A stretch of 64,000 nt of DNA from Brevibacillus sp. DP1.3A (lineage in GTDB: Bacteria > Bacillota > Bacilli > Brevibacillales > Brevibacillaceae), in assembly GCF_013284245.2 (NCBI RefSeq), contig NZ_CP085876.1, forward strand, positions 1,189,001 to 1,253,000, in the 5' to 3' direction. The notes beneath the pieces were generated by a model. The model was not told the DNA's origin. It saw only the letters and a list, made by a program, of their open reading frames with translations, and made no database searches. Positions 16,656-25,500 of this stretch are shown piece by piece; position 1 is the stretch's first letter, and every line of letters begins with the position of its first letter. Both the position numbers and the translations under genes were made by a program.

Positions 16656-17114
16656 ATGGGGCTCATATTGCCTACGGTAAGTACGGCTTTTATCGTCATT
16701 AGCGGAATTCTCGTTGCGATTGGCTGGTACGCCATTGCGAAAAAACAAGTAGAAAAGCATATGAAGATTATGAAATGGGCTGCGATCTGTGCCACGATCT
16801 TCTTTATCACGTATGTCTCCAGAACGGTGTTTATCGGAAACACGCATTTTGGCGGACCAGACAGCATTAAGCCAATCTATCAGACATTCTTGTTCTTCCA
16901 CATCATCCTGGCAACAGTCGGTGGTGTGATGGGGCTGATTACACTCAGATACGCTTACAAGAAAAACTATGCTTCGCATCGTAAAATCGGTCCTTGGACG
17001 TCCATTGTGTGGTTTGTCACTTCGATTACAGGAGCTGCGGTTTATTTGTTGCTGTACTGGGTTTATCCAGGTGGCGAGACGTCTGGTGTGCTGGATGTAA
17101 TTTTTGGTAAGTAA
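16656..17114 (+). CDS. DUF420 membrane protein (CtaM/YozB family)
   Basis: 152 residues with four predicted membrane segments: LPTVSTAFIVISGILVAIGWYAI, WAAICATIFFITYVSRTVFIG, FLFFHIILATVGGVMGLITL and IVWFVTSITGAAVYLLLYWVY. The family is required for function of aa3-type oxidase in Staphylococcus (CtaM) and is represented by YozB in Bacillus subtilis. Conserved His in MKWA..H and FFHII positions are visible. Start ATG 16656 after GAATGAGGTG. Context between ctaG and ctaB fits an oxidase assembly role. Confidence 0.88.
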   Translation: MGLILPTVSTAFIVISGILVAIGWYAIAKKQVEKHMKIMKWAAICATIFFITYVSRTVFIGNTHFGGPDSIKPIYQTFLFFHIILATVGGVMGLITLRYAYKKNYASHRKIGPWTSIVWFVTSITGAAVYLLLYWVYPGGETSGVLDVIFGK

Positions 17115-17210
17115 TCGTTTTCGTAGTTTTTTGGGCATTGGATACAATGTAGTTAGTTTATCCAGACATGATTCGGATGTTCAGATAGAAGGAAACAGGA
17201 GGTACAAAAC

Positions 17211-18146
17211 GTGGACCAGCAAATGACCGTGCAGGAATCGCTTGATGCCGATGCTTCTTTGCAGACACAGCCGGTAGGGCCAGCTACCTTTGGGGATTAC
17301 GTACAACTAACGAAGCCTGGCATTACCCTGTCAAACTTGATGACCACTTTTGCTGCTTTATGGTTAGCGTCCTACGGTTATCCGAACTGGAAACTGGCTC
17401 TATTCACCATGCTGGGAACCGCTTTGGTCATTATGTCGGGTGCTGCTTTAAATAATTTCTACGACCGTGATCTGGACAAAAAAATGAAGCGGACGCAAAA
17501 TCGTGCGGTAGCGACCGGAAGAATTTCTGCACGTAACGCGATCCTCTTAGGGATTGGCCTACTGTTGGCAGGGGTTACCGTTTTGGCTGTATATGCGAAT
17601 CCCTTGGCGGCGGTTTGGGGATTAATCGGTCACATTTTTTACGTGCTGATTTACACGCCGCTGAAGCGAGTGACGACTCTCAATACGGTGATTGGCGGTA
17701 TTTCAGGTGCAGCTCCTCCGGTGATTGGGTGGGTAGCGGTAACAGGCACCATGGACATGACGGCTTGGCTGTTGTTCCTGGTCTTGTTTTTGTGGCAGCC
17801 TCCCCATTTTTTGGCGCTGGCCATGCTGAAAACAGAAGAATACCGTGCAGGTAATCTGCCGATGCTACCGGTAGTAAAAGGCTTTGCCGAGACGAAGCGA
17901 CAAATGGTGCTGTGGGGTTCGGTATTGTTCCCAGCTTCTTTGCTGCTGTTTGTCCATGCTAGCCTAGGCTATGTGTATTTGCTTGTCATGGGCGTGATGG
18001 GGATTGTGTATATGGTTCTGCTTTTACAAGGGTTCAAAACCAAGGATGATCTTGTTTGGGCACGTAAACTGTTTGGCTTTTCCATCCTTTATTTGACCGT
18101 ATTTTGTGCAGCGATCGTCATTAGTACCATGGTCAACTATTATTGA
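17211..18146 (+). CDS. ctaB: protoheme IX farnesyltransferase (heme O synthase)
   Basis: Attaches farnesyl to protoheme to make heme O. 311 residues, UbiA-superfamily with many membrane segments. Diagnostic motifs are NNFYDRDLDKKMKRTQNRAVATGRIS (the first Asp-rich prenyl diphosphate site), TPLKRVTTLNTVIGGISGAAPPVIGW, and FLWQPPHFLALAMLKTEEYRAGNLPMLPVVKG (second Asp/Glu region). GTG start at 17211 behind CAGGAGGTAC. An 80-bp gap to the DUF420 gene contains no obvious terminator. Confidence 0.96.
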   Translation: MDQQMTVQESLDADASLQTQPVGPATFGDYVQLTKPGITLSNLMTTFAALWLASYGYPNWKLALFTMLGTALVIMSGAALNNFYDRDLDKKMKRTQNRAVATGRISARNAILLGIGLLLAGVTVLAVYANPLAAVWGLIGHIFYVLIYTPLKRVTTLNTVIGGISGAAPPVIGWVAVTGTMDMTAWLLFLVLFLWQPPHFLALAMLKTEEYRAGNLPMLPVVKGFAETKRQMVLWGSVLFPASLLLFVHASLGYVYLLVMGVMGIVYMVLLLQGFKTKDDLVWARKLFGFSILYLTVFCAAIVISTMVNYY

Positions 18147-18172
18147 CACGAAACACTCACTAAATGTTCACG

Positions 18173-18204
18173 GAACATCCCTTGCTTAGCAGGGGATGTT
18201 TCAT
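18173..18204 (+). terminator. hairpin between ctaB and ctaA, possible terminator
   Basis: GAACATCCC and GGGATGTTTC form a stem with an 11-base loop. The following TTTCATTATC is a weak T-run, so it may be an attenuator or a partial terminator. Confidence 0.55.
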
Positions 18205-18268
18205 TATCGTAAGAGAGGACATAGAACGAGGTGTTGTTTGATCCTCACAAGAAACAGGGTGAATTACT

Positions 18269-19183
18269 ATGGAAAAATGGCTAAAGCCGTTAGCTTTTCT
18301 CGCTACCTTGATCATGTTTATCGTGATGGTAGCCGGTTCGCTTGTTACAAAAACAGATTCAGCACTCGGCTGTGGAAATGACTGGCCGCTGTGCAACGGT
18401 AAATGGGTTCCAGAATATACGTTGGCATCCATTATTGAATATTCTCATCGCCTGATTACAGGTGTTGCCGGTATTGTTGTCGCGATTTTCTCTGTACTTT
18501 GCTGGCGCTATTACAAAGGCAACCAAGAAGTTCGCAATCTCGCTATTTTTGGTTTGTTTTTCATCGTAGTGGAGTCCATTCTCGGCGCTTCTGCCGTTAT
18601 TTGGCCACAGTCCTCATCTGTTTTGGCTCTGCATTTCGGATTCTCTTTGCTTGCTTATTCAGGCGTATTCTTGTTGAGTGTGTTCGTTTATCAGCGAGAA
18701 AAAACGCAAAGCTTGGTGAAAACGACCGTCTCAAAAGGCTTCCGCAACTGGATGTGGTTCGTCGCTATTTATACGTACGCTGTCGTTTATCTCGGAGCGT
18801 ATGTCAGACATACAGGTTCAAGTATGGCGTGCAGTGACTGGCCGCTGTGTCAGGGACAGGTCATCCCAGAGTTATACGGACAGACCGGTATTCATTTTGC
18901 CCACAGAATCGCTGCGTTGGTGTTGGGATTCTTGTTGTTGGGGACAATGATTTACTGCATACGTCATTTCAAGGAAAAACGGCGTGACTTGTACGGTGCA
19001 AGTATCCTGAGCTTTATTCTTTGCATCGCGCAGGTGTTCAGCGGCGGCTTCGTCATTATTTACAAGCTTCACCTGTACGCTACGCTGACTCACTCCATGA
19101 TTATCACGATTTTGTTCGGGATCATCTGCTACATGTGCTTGCAGACGTTGAAGTCACCGACAAATGAAAAGCTGAGAAGATAA
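18269..19183 (+). CDS. ctaA: heme A synthase
   Basis: Oxidises the C8 methyl of heme O to give heme A, the cofactor of aa3/caa3 oxidases. 304 residues with eight membrane segments in two pseudo-repeats. Each half carries the family's Cys pair and heme-ligating His: LGCGNDWPLCNGKWVPE and IEYSHRLITG in the first half, SMACSDWPLCQGQVIPE and HFAHRIAALVLG in the second. Start ATG 18269. Last gene of the heme-A run and followed by a strong terminator. Confidence 0.96.
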   Translation: MEKWLKPLAFLATLIMFIVMVAGSLVTKTDSALGCGNDWPLCNGKWVPEYTLASIIEYSHRLITGVAGIVVAIFSVLCWRYYKGNQEVRNLAIFGLFFIVVESILGASAVIWPQSSSVLALHFGFSLLAYSGVFLLSVFVYQREKTQSLVKTTVSKGFRNWMWFVAIYTYAVVYLGAYVRHTGSSMACSDWPLCQGQVIPELYGQTGIHFAHRIAALVLGFLLLGTMIYCIRHFKEKRRDLYGASILSFILCIAQVFSGGFVIIYKLHLYATLTHSMIITILFGIICYMCLQTLKSPTNEKLRR

Positions 19184-19187
19184 GAGG

Positions 19188-19227
19188 AAAAGCTGCGCTC
19201 CTGATTCGTGGAGGGCAGCTTTTTTAT
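19188..19227 (+). terminator. terminator after ctaA
   Basis: AAAGCTGC with CTCC, paired to GGAG with GCAGCTTT, then a run of six T. The structured repeat begins directly behind it. Confidence 0.85.
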
Positions 19228-19246
19228 TATATAGCTGTAGTGGTGG

Positions 19247-19447
19247 GGAAGAAGCGCATTTCCAGTCAACGCTTCAGCCTACGCCCTGCAAGGGGGATTC
19301 ACTGTCCGCTCCGAAATGAATGGCAGGAGCGCTTCAAACGTTGAAGTTTCGAGGAAGGATCTCATAAGTGAAGCTGAAATTCCCTGCCATTCATTTCTGC
19401 GCTGGGTAGGGCTCCAGAGGCGCTTGGACTGGAAATGCACTTCTTCC
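19247..19447 (+). repeat. structured repeat copy A, module 1
   Basis: The 492 bases between ctaA and the next gene hold no coding region; they hold this element and module 2. Module 1 is closed by a 21-bp stem (19247-19267 with 19427-19447, one mismatch), contains a perfect 15-bp inner stem (19313-19327 with 19383-19397), a CTTCAA-ACG-TTGAAG hairpin at 19332-19346 and a conserved unpaired-looking core at 19288-19304. The same layout is found at 32859-33060, with base changes that keep pairing. Confidence 0.85.
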
Positions 19448-19548
19448 TACGCGACATTTTATTAAATATCTTGCGAGTAAATTCAAGAAGCTCCTGGTCA
19501 TACTTTCACAATGATGTAAAAGCATCGGATCAGATACACAGCTGTTGG

Positions 19549-19629
19549 GAAGACCTGTCACATGTTCGGAAGGAGACCGCCCGAACGCAGAGAGGAAAAA
19601 GGCGACTGGAGAACATGTGGCAGGTCTTC
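19549..19629 (+). repeat. structured repeat copy A, module 2
   Basis: An 81-base hairpin element: 19549-19567 pairs with 19611-19629 over 19 positions with a single G-T wobble. Inside is a conserved stretch GGAAGGAGACCGCCCGAAC (19568-19586 region) whose TTCGG and CCGAA can form a small second hairpin. The downstream CTTCGTCCCCACC (19626-19638) is also complementary at 12 of 13 positions to GGTGGGGAAGAAG (19242-19254), the start of module 1. Repeated at 33150-33231. Confidence 0.8.
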
Positions 19630-19675
19630 GTCCCCACCTAAACCGATAGAGGACAGCGAATTACGAACCGTCAGG

Positions 19676-20425
19676 CTATTGCCCTGGCGGTTTTCCTGCA
19701 TTCAAAGGAACAAAAACACCATTGTCCCAACGATACATTTGCAAAGTAGTCTCAGGCTTGCCCAGCAGTAGTTCACCTGTATCCGGGTTTAGCTCCTGCT
19801 TCGTTTGCCAGTGGTAGAGCAGTGGTTTTGCTTCGTCATCATGTACGATTTGATAACTGCCGACAGTTCGAAAAAGTTGACCACCCGGCACGGAAACGGT
19901 TTCCCGCAGCAGTCCTTCCCATGCTTTGACCAGACGACCTTTGTCCAAATACCACAGATTCGCCTCGTAGATCGATACGCCTGATCCGCCAGTATGCTGG
20001 ACTGTTTCAAAAACCCGTTTTCCTGCGAGTAGACGCGGTTCATCTTCCGCGTTCTTATCAATCGAGGGGGAATTCACTTCACGTGTATAGTCCCAATGCT
20101 CCAATTGCAGGCGCGGTGGATTCCATTCCTCTTCCGCGATGAGGGCATACGTACGACCTGGCCTTTGATCCAAAATGTAAAAGTTACCGATATGTACGCC
20201 ACCGTTATGCTTGGCGACAATTTCTGGTTCCGGGTCATCATCGAGATTGACGAGTTGAAAATCAAAGTTGTCGGTAACAATGGGAGCTTTGGCTTGCTTG
20301 TTAATCCATTCCATCACTTGTGATGTGGTAGGCTCCTTGGAGGCAAGGGGCACAGAGGCAGCTTGGACGAGATAAGGGGCGGCAAGTACTGCTGTTAAGC
20401 TGATTAGCAGGCGGGAAGTACGCAA
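19676..20425 (-). CDS. secreted protein of unknown function
   Basis: About 249 residues. The N-terminus from the chosen TTG start (RTSRLLISLTAVLAAPYLVQAAS) is a signal peptide with a likely cleavage after VQA, so the protein is exported. The mature part has DNFDFQLVNLDDDPEPEIVAKHNGGVHIGNFYILD, an acidic stretch reminiscent of FG-GAP/VCBS-like surface repeats, and later GSGVSIYEANLWYLDKGRLVKAW and a GSYQIVHDDEAKPLLYHW segment. No catalytic motif is recognised. TTG 20425 follows AAAGGAG by ten bases; a longer frame reaches 20500 but would put a charged segment before the signal. It stands alone between the repeats and sbcD. Confidence 0.7.
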   Translation of the reverse strand: MRTSRLLISLTAVLAAPYLVQAASVPLASKEPTTSQVMEWINKQAKAPIVTDNFDFQLVNLDDDPEPEIVAKHNGGVHIGNFYILDQRPGRTYALIAEEEWNPPRLQLEHWDYTREVNSPSIDKNAEDEPRLLAGKRVFETVQHTGGSGVSIYEANLWYLDKGRLVKAWEGLLRETVSVPGGQLFRTVGSYQIVHDDEAKPLLYHWQTKQELNPDTGELLLGKPETTLQMYRWDNGVFVPLNAGKPPGQ

Positions 20426-20596
20426 CGGTAACGAGCTCCTTTCCGGGATGAAATCGGGGATGACGATCTGTTCAGTTGGAAGACGAGCGGTCAGGAGCAA
20501 AAGTTACGGGGAAGTGGAGTAAATTTCAACCGCGAACAGCGCTGTCTTTTGTTACAATGAAAAGCAAACACATGATCGTGGAGAGTGATAGGAGTT

Positions 20597-21838
20597 ATGC
20601 GGATATTACATACAGCCGACTGGCATTTCGGGCGGCAGCTGGAAGGGCGGGACCGCCGGACTGAGCAAGCAGCATTTGTGGACGAGCTTTGTCACATAGC
20701 TGATGAGCGGGAAGTAGATTTGGTACTCATTGCTGGGGATGTGTATGATTCGGTCAATCCGCCTGCTTGGGCGGAAGAGCTTTTTTATGATGCATTGGAG
20801 CGCTTGTCTTCGGAAGGCAGGCGAGGTGTTGTCGTGATCGCGGGGAACCATGACCAGCCTGAGCGGGTGCGAGCAGCAGCGCCGCTTGCCACAAAGCACG
20901 GGATCGTTTTGTTGGGCTTGCCGAAGGAAGCACCATTACTGACACAGGAGTCATCTTCTGATCGCGTGCAAATTGTGCAGGGAGGCCCTTCTTGGCTGGA
21001 AATGAAGATTCCCGGCTGCGCTGCGAATGCAGTAATTTTGGCCTTGCCTTATCCTTCTGAATCGCGATTAAAGGAGCTATTAAGCGAAAGCTTTACCCTG
21101 GAGCAGATGCAGCTTGCTTTTTCCGAGCGCATTGCACAATTGCTTGCTGATCTGTCTGTTCATTTTCGCGAGGATACGGTTAACCTGGTCACGAGTCACT
21201 TGTTTGTCATGGGCGGTAAGGAAACGGATTCCGAGCGACCGATTCAAATTGGGGGAGCGTTGACTGTATCGCCGCAGGCTTTTCCGAAGAACGCTGATTA
21301 TGTGGCACTCGGGCATCTCCATCGACTGCAAAAGCTCAGTGACAAGCCGTTGGTGCGTTACAGTGGCTCACCGATTTCGTACAGCTTTTCTGAAGCGGGT
21401 CAGAGCAAGGCAGTCGTACTGGTCGAGGTGGAGCCAGGGCAAGAAGTGCGTGAGGAGATCATTTATTTGACGAGCGCACGGCCATTGGCACGGTGGAAAG
21501 CAACGGAGGGAATCGAGCAAGTCGAGCGCTGGTTGGCAGAGGGACGCGATGCAGGGGCGTGGATTGACTTGGAGCTGCATGTATCTGGCGTGATCGACCC
21601 AGCAGAATTTCAGCGTGTCCGCAAGCTTTCGGATGATTTCTTGAAAATACAGCGTGTTGTCGTGAGGGAAGAGCGTGAGGAGGAAGAGGAACAGCGGGTC
21701 GAGCTGACAGAGCTGACGTCCGATCAATTGTTCAAGCGCTTCTATGAACGGAGACGGGGAGCAGAGCCGGATGAGCAGCTGGTGGCCTTGTTCCAGCGTC
21801 TATTGGCAGAAACCGGAGGAGAGGGGGAAGAAGAGTGA
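20597..21838 (+). CDS. sbcD: exonuclease SbcCD, nuclease subunit D
   Basis: Mre11-type Mn-dependent nuclease, 413 residues, which with SbcC opens hairpins and trims blocked DNA ends. Metal-binding phosphoesterase motifs are in order: LHTADWHFGR near the N-terminus, AGDVYDS, AGNHDQPER, and the later TSHLFVMGG and ALGHLHRLQ. A capping region and an acidic C-terminal EEREEEEEQRVEL stretch follow, normal for docking to SbcC. ATG 20597 is chosen because the family starts at MRILHTADWHFG; a GTG at 20585 is possible. Its stop overlaps the sbcC GTG start by four bases. Confidence 0.96.
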   Translation: MRILHTADWHFGRQLEGRDRRTEQAAFVDELCHIADEREVDLVLIAGDVYDSVNPPAWAEELFYDALERLSSEGRRGVVVIAGNHDQPERVRAAAPLATKHGIVLLGLPKEAPLLTQESSSDRVQIVQGGPSWLEMKIPGCAANAVILALPYPSESRLKELLSESFTLEQMQLAFSERIAQLLADLSVHFREDTVNLVTSHLFVMGGKETDSERPIQIGGALTVSPQAFPKNADYVALGHLHRLQKLSDKPLVRYSGSPISYSFSEAGQSKAVVLVEVEPGQEVREEIIYLTSARPLARWKATEGIEQVERWLAEGRDAGAWIDLELHVSGVIDPAEFQRVRKLSDDFLKIQRVVVREEREEEEEQRVELTELTSDQLFKRFYERRRGAEPDEQLVALFQRLLAETGGEGEEE

Positions 21839-24800
21839 GACCGATACGATTGAAGCTGGCAGGGATGCACAGCTATCGAGAAATGCAAGAGGTCGATTTC
21901 GAAATGCTATGTCAGGCGGGATTGTTTGGGATATTCGGCCCGACTGGAAGCGGGAAATCGACGATCTTGGACGCGATCACCCTAGCGTTGTACGGGCAGG
22001 TCGTCCGGCTGGGCGGGGGTAACCACCCGAAAGAAGTGCTAAACCAGCTGGAGCAGCGCGTTTTCGTTTCCTTTACCTTTGAGCTGGGGACTGGCGAAGA
22101 GCGCAAGCAATATACAGTGGAACGAGAATTTGGTCTGGATAAAAAGGGGAACAAGCGACAGCCGGAAGTGAGGCTGATTCAGTCGGGAGCCTTGACCGGA
22201 GAGCCGGATGTCGTATTGGAGTCCAAAGCCACGTCCGCGACAGCCGCGATTGAGGCACTGATTGGTCTCACTTTGCAGGACTTTACCCGGGCGGTCGTTT
22301 TGCCACAGGGTCAATTTTCCCGCTTCTTGACGCTGAAGGGCAGTGAGCGCAATGAGATGCTGCAACGGATGTTCCGCCTACATATTTATGGGGAAAAGCT
22401 GAGTGAGCGCGTACGGCATGCTTTGGAGCAGGTCAAGGAACAGATGCATCGTTTGCAACTGGCGAGTGCAGCTCTGGGTGACGCAGGTCCAGAAGCCTTG
22501 GAGCTGGCGAGACAAACGTGGGAGGAAGCTGCGCAAAAAGAGCAGGAATTCACCCAGCAAAAACAGGAGCTGGCCGGGAAGCTTAAAGAGCTGGAACAGC
22601 TTAACCAGTGGCATCAGGAGCTAATGCAAGTCCAGGCGCAACTACAGCAGCAGGAAGCAAATGAAGCGGAAATGGCATCCCTAACCGCGAAGATTCGTGA
22701 ATGGGAGTCGAGTATTCGACTGTGGCCATTAGTCCAGCAATATGAGCGCTTGGATCAGGAATGGCATGCGACCGGTGCGGCATTGGAACGCAGCCGCGAA
22801 CAGCAGGAGAGTGCTCGTTTGGCCGTAGATGAGGCAGAGCAAGCGTATCAGAAGGTCCATGCCGAGTTGGCTGAACAGGAGCCGTTACTGATTCAGCAAA
22901 AGGGTAGGCTGGTACAGGCGCAGGAGTGGGAAGAGGAGCTAAAGGCGATCCGGGAAGAATGGACAGGTCTTGAGCGAGAGTGGAATGAAGTGTCAGTCGC
23001 CTTGACTAACACAGAACAACAGCTGGAAAAGGATGAAGCCGACTTAAAAAACTGGGAGCTTGCGTGGGCGGATCTGCAAGAACAGATGAAGCAGGTCACC
23101 ATCTCTCCTGAATGGCGTGCACAAATAGCAGCAGCCAGAGAAGCGAAGCAGCAGTGGGAGCGGGACCATGCCAAGGTACGTGAGCTGGAAAAAGAACAAC
23201 TCGCAGTACAGGAGCACATTCAGGCGGCAACCCATACTGCCGATGAGCACAAGCGCAGCTGGGAAGCGTGTGCGAATCGCTTGGCACAAAAAAGAGAAGA
23301 GCTGGCAGCACCAGCTGACTCGGCTTTGATGAGCGAAGCAGAATGGGAGAAAGCAAGAAATGTTCTGGCAGACATGAAGCAGGTAGGTCGCCAGTGGCGG
23401 GAAGTATTGCAGGCTTTCTCATCCTGGCAGGAGAAGTCTCAACACATCGTCCAGGAGCGCAAGCAACTGGATGAGCGTAATCAAGAGCTGACTCGGGCAG
23501 TAGAGGCAAGCGAAGCACTTGTGAAGAGTCAGCTGGCCCAACGAGATGAGCTGCGCCAGGAATGGGAACGCTGGCAGCAGGAAAACATGGCGCGATTTTT
23601 GCGCGAACGTTTAGAGGAAGGCAAGGAGTGTCCGGTATGTGGTTCCGAACACCACCCACACGGCCACCAGAACGATACAAAAGCGTCTGAAGCGGGAACG
23701 GAGGGTGATGCCCTGCGTGCCCGAATCAAAGCTTCAGAAGAGGCTTTGCGTGCGGCTGAACAAGAAGCAGGCAAGACCAAGGAAGCTTGGTTGGCAGCAA
23801 AGGGAGCGATTGCTGCTTTTGATGAGCGCCTAGCAAGCGTAAAGGCTGAACAGGAACAGCTGGAAGCGCGCTTGGAAGCGATAAAGGCAGAGTGTCGCGG
23901 CTACGAACAGCCTTGGATCGTGGATTCTTTTGAAGAGCTTCTCGCTGTCTATCAGCGCGAGGAAAAAGAACTGATCGCCAAGCAAGCGGAAAGAGAGCGA
24001 CTTAAAGCAGAGCGTGAGCAATTGCAGCAGCAGTTGGAGGTCTTGCGTGAGGAAGAAGCGGAAAAGAAACGCTTGATGGAGCGGAGCACGCTGTTGCTCG
24101 AGCAGGCACAGAAGGCAATCGATGAGAATAAAGCGCGTATGGACGCTGCTTTCACGCAAGAAAAGCACTCCAGAGAAGAGCTGGACGAGAAGCGTAATGA
24201 GCTTCCCATCGAGGAAATCGAACAGCGGTACGAGGAAATCGGAAGATCAGATCGCCGTTTGGCTGAACTGCAGCAGGTACGATCAGAGAAAGAAACACTG
24301 CGTGGAAAGCTGACGATGCAGGTAGAAGCCGCCAAGTCGCGTAAGGTAGAGGGCAAATCACGGGAAGCGGCTCTGAAGGAAAAGCTTGAAGATAGAAAGC
24401 GCATGTGGGAACAAAAGCATGCCCAATGGCTGGAGCGCACAGGAGGACTTACTGCGCAGGAGTGTTTGATGCGGGTAGAGGATTCTCTCCTCGGTTTGCG
24501 TCAGGCAGTCACGCTGGCAGAGACAAAGCGCAAAGAAACAGCCGAAGCGCGGGAAACGGTGCAAAACAATCTGGTCAAGTATTCGGAGACACTAGCCATC
24601 CTCACACGGCAACGCACGGAAGCTCACGAGACCTTGTACAAGGGCTTGCAGGAAACAGGTCTCGGTACTGTTGAGTATGTACGGGAGCGGTACGCAGAGC
24701 GCGAGCAATTGCCAAAGGCACAGGAACAAGTCGAGGCTTACACGCGAATCGCAGGGCAGCTTCGTTACGAGGAAGAAAGGCTGAAGCAAGCAGTAGCAGG

Positions 24801-25485
24801 CCGTTCGTTTACACAGGAAGAGCTCACCACCGCAAAAGAGGCGTGGGATCAATGGGAGCAAGCCTTCCAGGAGGCGCAAAAGCAAGTCGCTGTCGCTAAA
24901 GAGCACGTGGATCGCATGGAAAAAAATCATGACAAATGGCAAGAGCTTCATAAAGAGATGGTACAGCAGCAGGATGAGCAGAGCCGCTTGGAAGAGTTGA
25001 AAAAGTTGTTCGAAGCCAAGGCGTTTGTCCAGTTCATTGCGGAGGAAAAACTGGTAACAATCGCAAGAGACGCTTCCTATCACCTAAAGCGGATGACCGC
25101 CAACCGTTACGGGCTGGAGATCGGGGACGAGGGCGAATTTGTTTTGCGGGATGAGGGAGCTGGAGGAATGCGCCGTCCAGTAAGCACATTGTCTGGTGGG
25201 GAAACATTCCTGACCTCCTTGTCGCTGGCTCTTGCCCTGTCGATGGAGATTCAAATGCGTGGCGGGCGCCTGGAGTTTTTCTTCTTGGACGAAGGCTTTG
25301 GGACACTCGATCCGGAGCTTTTAGAAGTCGTTATGGATGCGCTTGAGCGACTGCGCATGGACGATTTCACCATCGGGGTCATTAGCCACGTCCCGGAAAT
25401 ACGTGTGCGCATGCCGCGTCGTCTGGTCGTGACACCTGCAGAACCGATGGGAAAAGGAAGCATGCTGCATCTGGAAATGGAGTAG
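21835..25485 (+). CDS. sbcC: exonuclease SbcCD, ATPase subunit C
   Basis: Rad50-like SMC-family ATPase of 1216 residues. The N-terminal ATPase half has Walker A GPTGSGKST at about residues 43-51; two long coiled-coil arms rich in Glu, Gln, Lys and Leu follow; the zinc hook CPVCG sits at 599-603, close to the middle; the C-terminal half has the signature TLSGGETF and Walker B/D-loop FFLDEGFGTLD. GTG start inside the sbcD stop (GTGA) implies translational coupling. The long coiled coil explains the many spurious open frames on the opposite strand. Confidence 0.96.
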   Translation: MRPIRLKLAGMHSYREMQEVDFEMLCQAGLFGIFGPTGSGKSTILDAITLALYGQVVRLGGGNHPKEVLNQLEQRVFVSFTFELGTGEERKQYTVEREFGLDKKGNKRQPEVRLIQSGALTGEPDVVLESKATSATAAIEALIGLTLQDFTRAVVLPQGQFSRFLTLKGSERNEMLQRMFRLHIYGEKLSERVRHALEQVKEQMHRLQLASAALGDAGPEALELARQTWEEAAQKEQEFTQQKQELAGKLKELEQLNQWHQELMQVQAQLQQQEANEAEMASLTAKIREWESSIRLWPLVQQYERLDQEWHATGAALERSREQQESARLAVDEAEQAYQKVHAELAEQEPLLIQQKGRLVQAQEWEEELKAIREEWTGLEREWNEVSVALTNTEQQLEKDEADLKNWELAWADLQEQMKQVTISPEWRAQIAAAREAKQQWERDHAKVRELEKEQLAVQEHIQAATHTADEHKRSWEACANRLAQKREELAAPADSALMSEAEWEKARNVLADMKQVGRQWREVLQAFSSWQEKSQHIVQERKQLDERNQELTRAVEASEALVKSQLAQRDELRQEWERWQQENMARFLRERLEEGKECPVCGSEHHPHGHQNDTKASEAGTEGDALRARIKASEEALRAAEQEAGKTKEAWLAAKGAIAAFDERLASVKAEQEQLEARLEAIKAECRGYEQPWIVDSFEELLAVYQREEKELIAKQAERERLKAEREQLQQQLEVLREEEAEKKRLMERSTLLLEQAQKAIDENKARMDAAFTQEKHSREELDEKRNELPIEEIEQRYEEIGRSDRRLAELQQVRSEKETLRGKLTMQVEAAKSRKVEGKSREAALKEKLEDRKRMWEQKHAQWLERTGGLTAQECLMRVEDSLLGLRQAVTLAETKRKETAEARETVQNNLVKYSETLAILTRQRTEAHETLYKGLQETGLGTVEYVRERYAEREQLPKAQEQVEAYTRIAGQLRYEEERLKQAVAGRSFTQEELTTAKEAWDQWEQAFQEAQKQVAVAKEHVDRMEKNHDKWQELHKEMVQQQDEQSRLEELKKLFEAKAFVQFIAEEKLVTIARDASYHLKRMTANRYGLEIGDEGEFVLRDEGAGGMRRPVSTLSGGETFLTSLSLALALSMEIQMRGGRLEFFFLDEGFGTLDPELLEVVMDALERLRMDDFTIGVISHVPEIRVRMPRRLVVTPAEPMGKGSMLHLEME

Positions 25486-25500
25486 GGAAGGGGAAAAATC

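Noticed and set aside
19242..19638. Identification of the repeat as a known RNA class such as HEARO/OMEGA RNA
   Set aside because: The size and multi-copy behaviour are compatible, but I cannot match the consensus from memory and no IscB/IsrB-type gene is nearby; left as unassigned.
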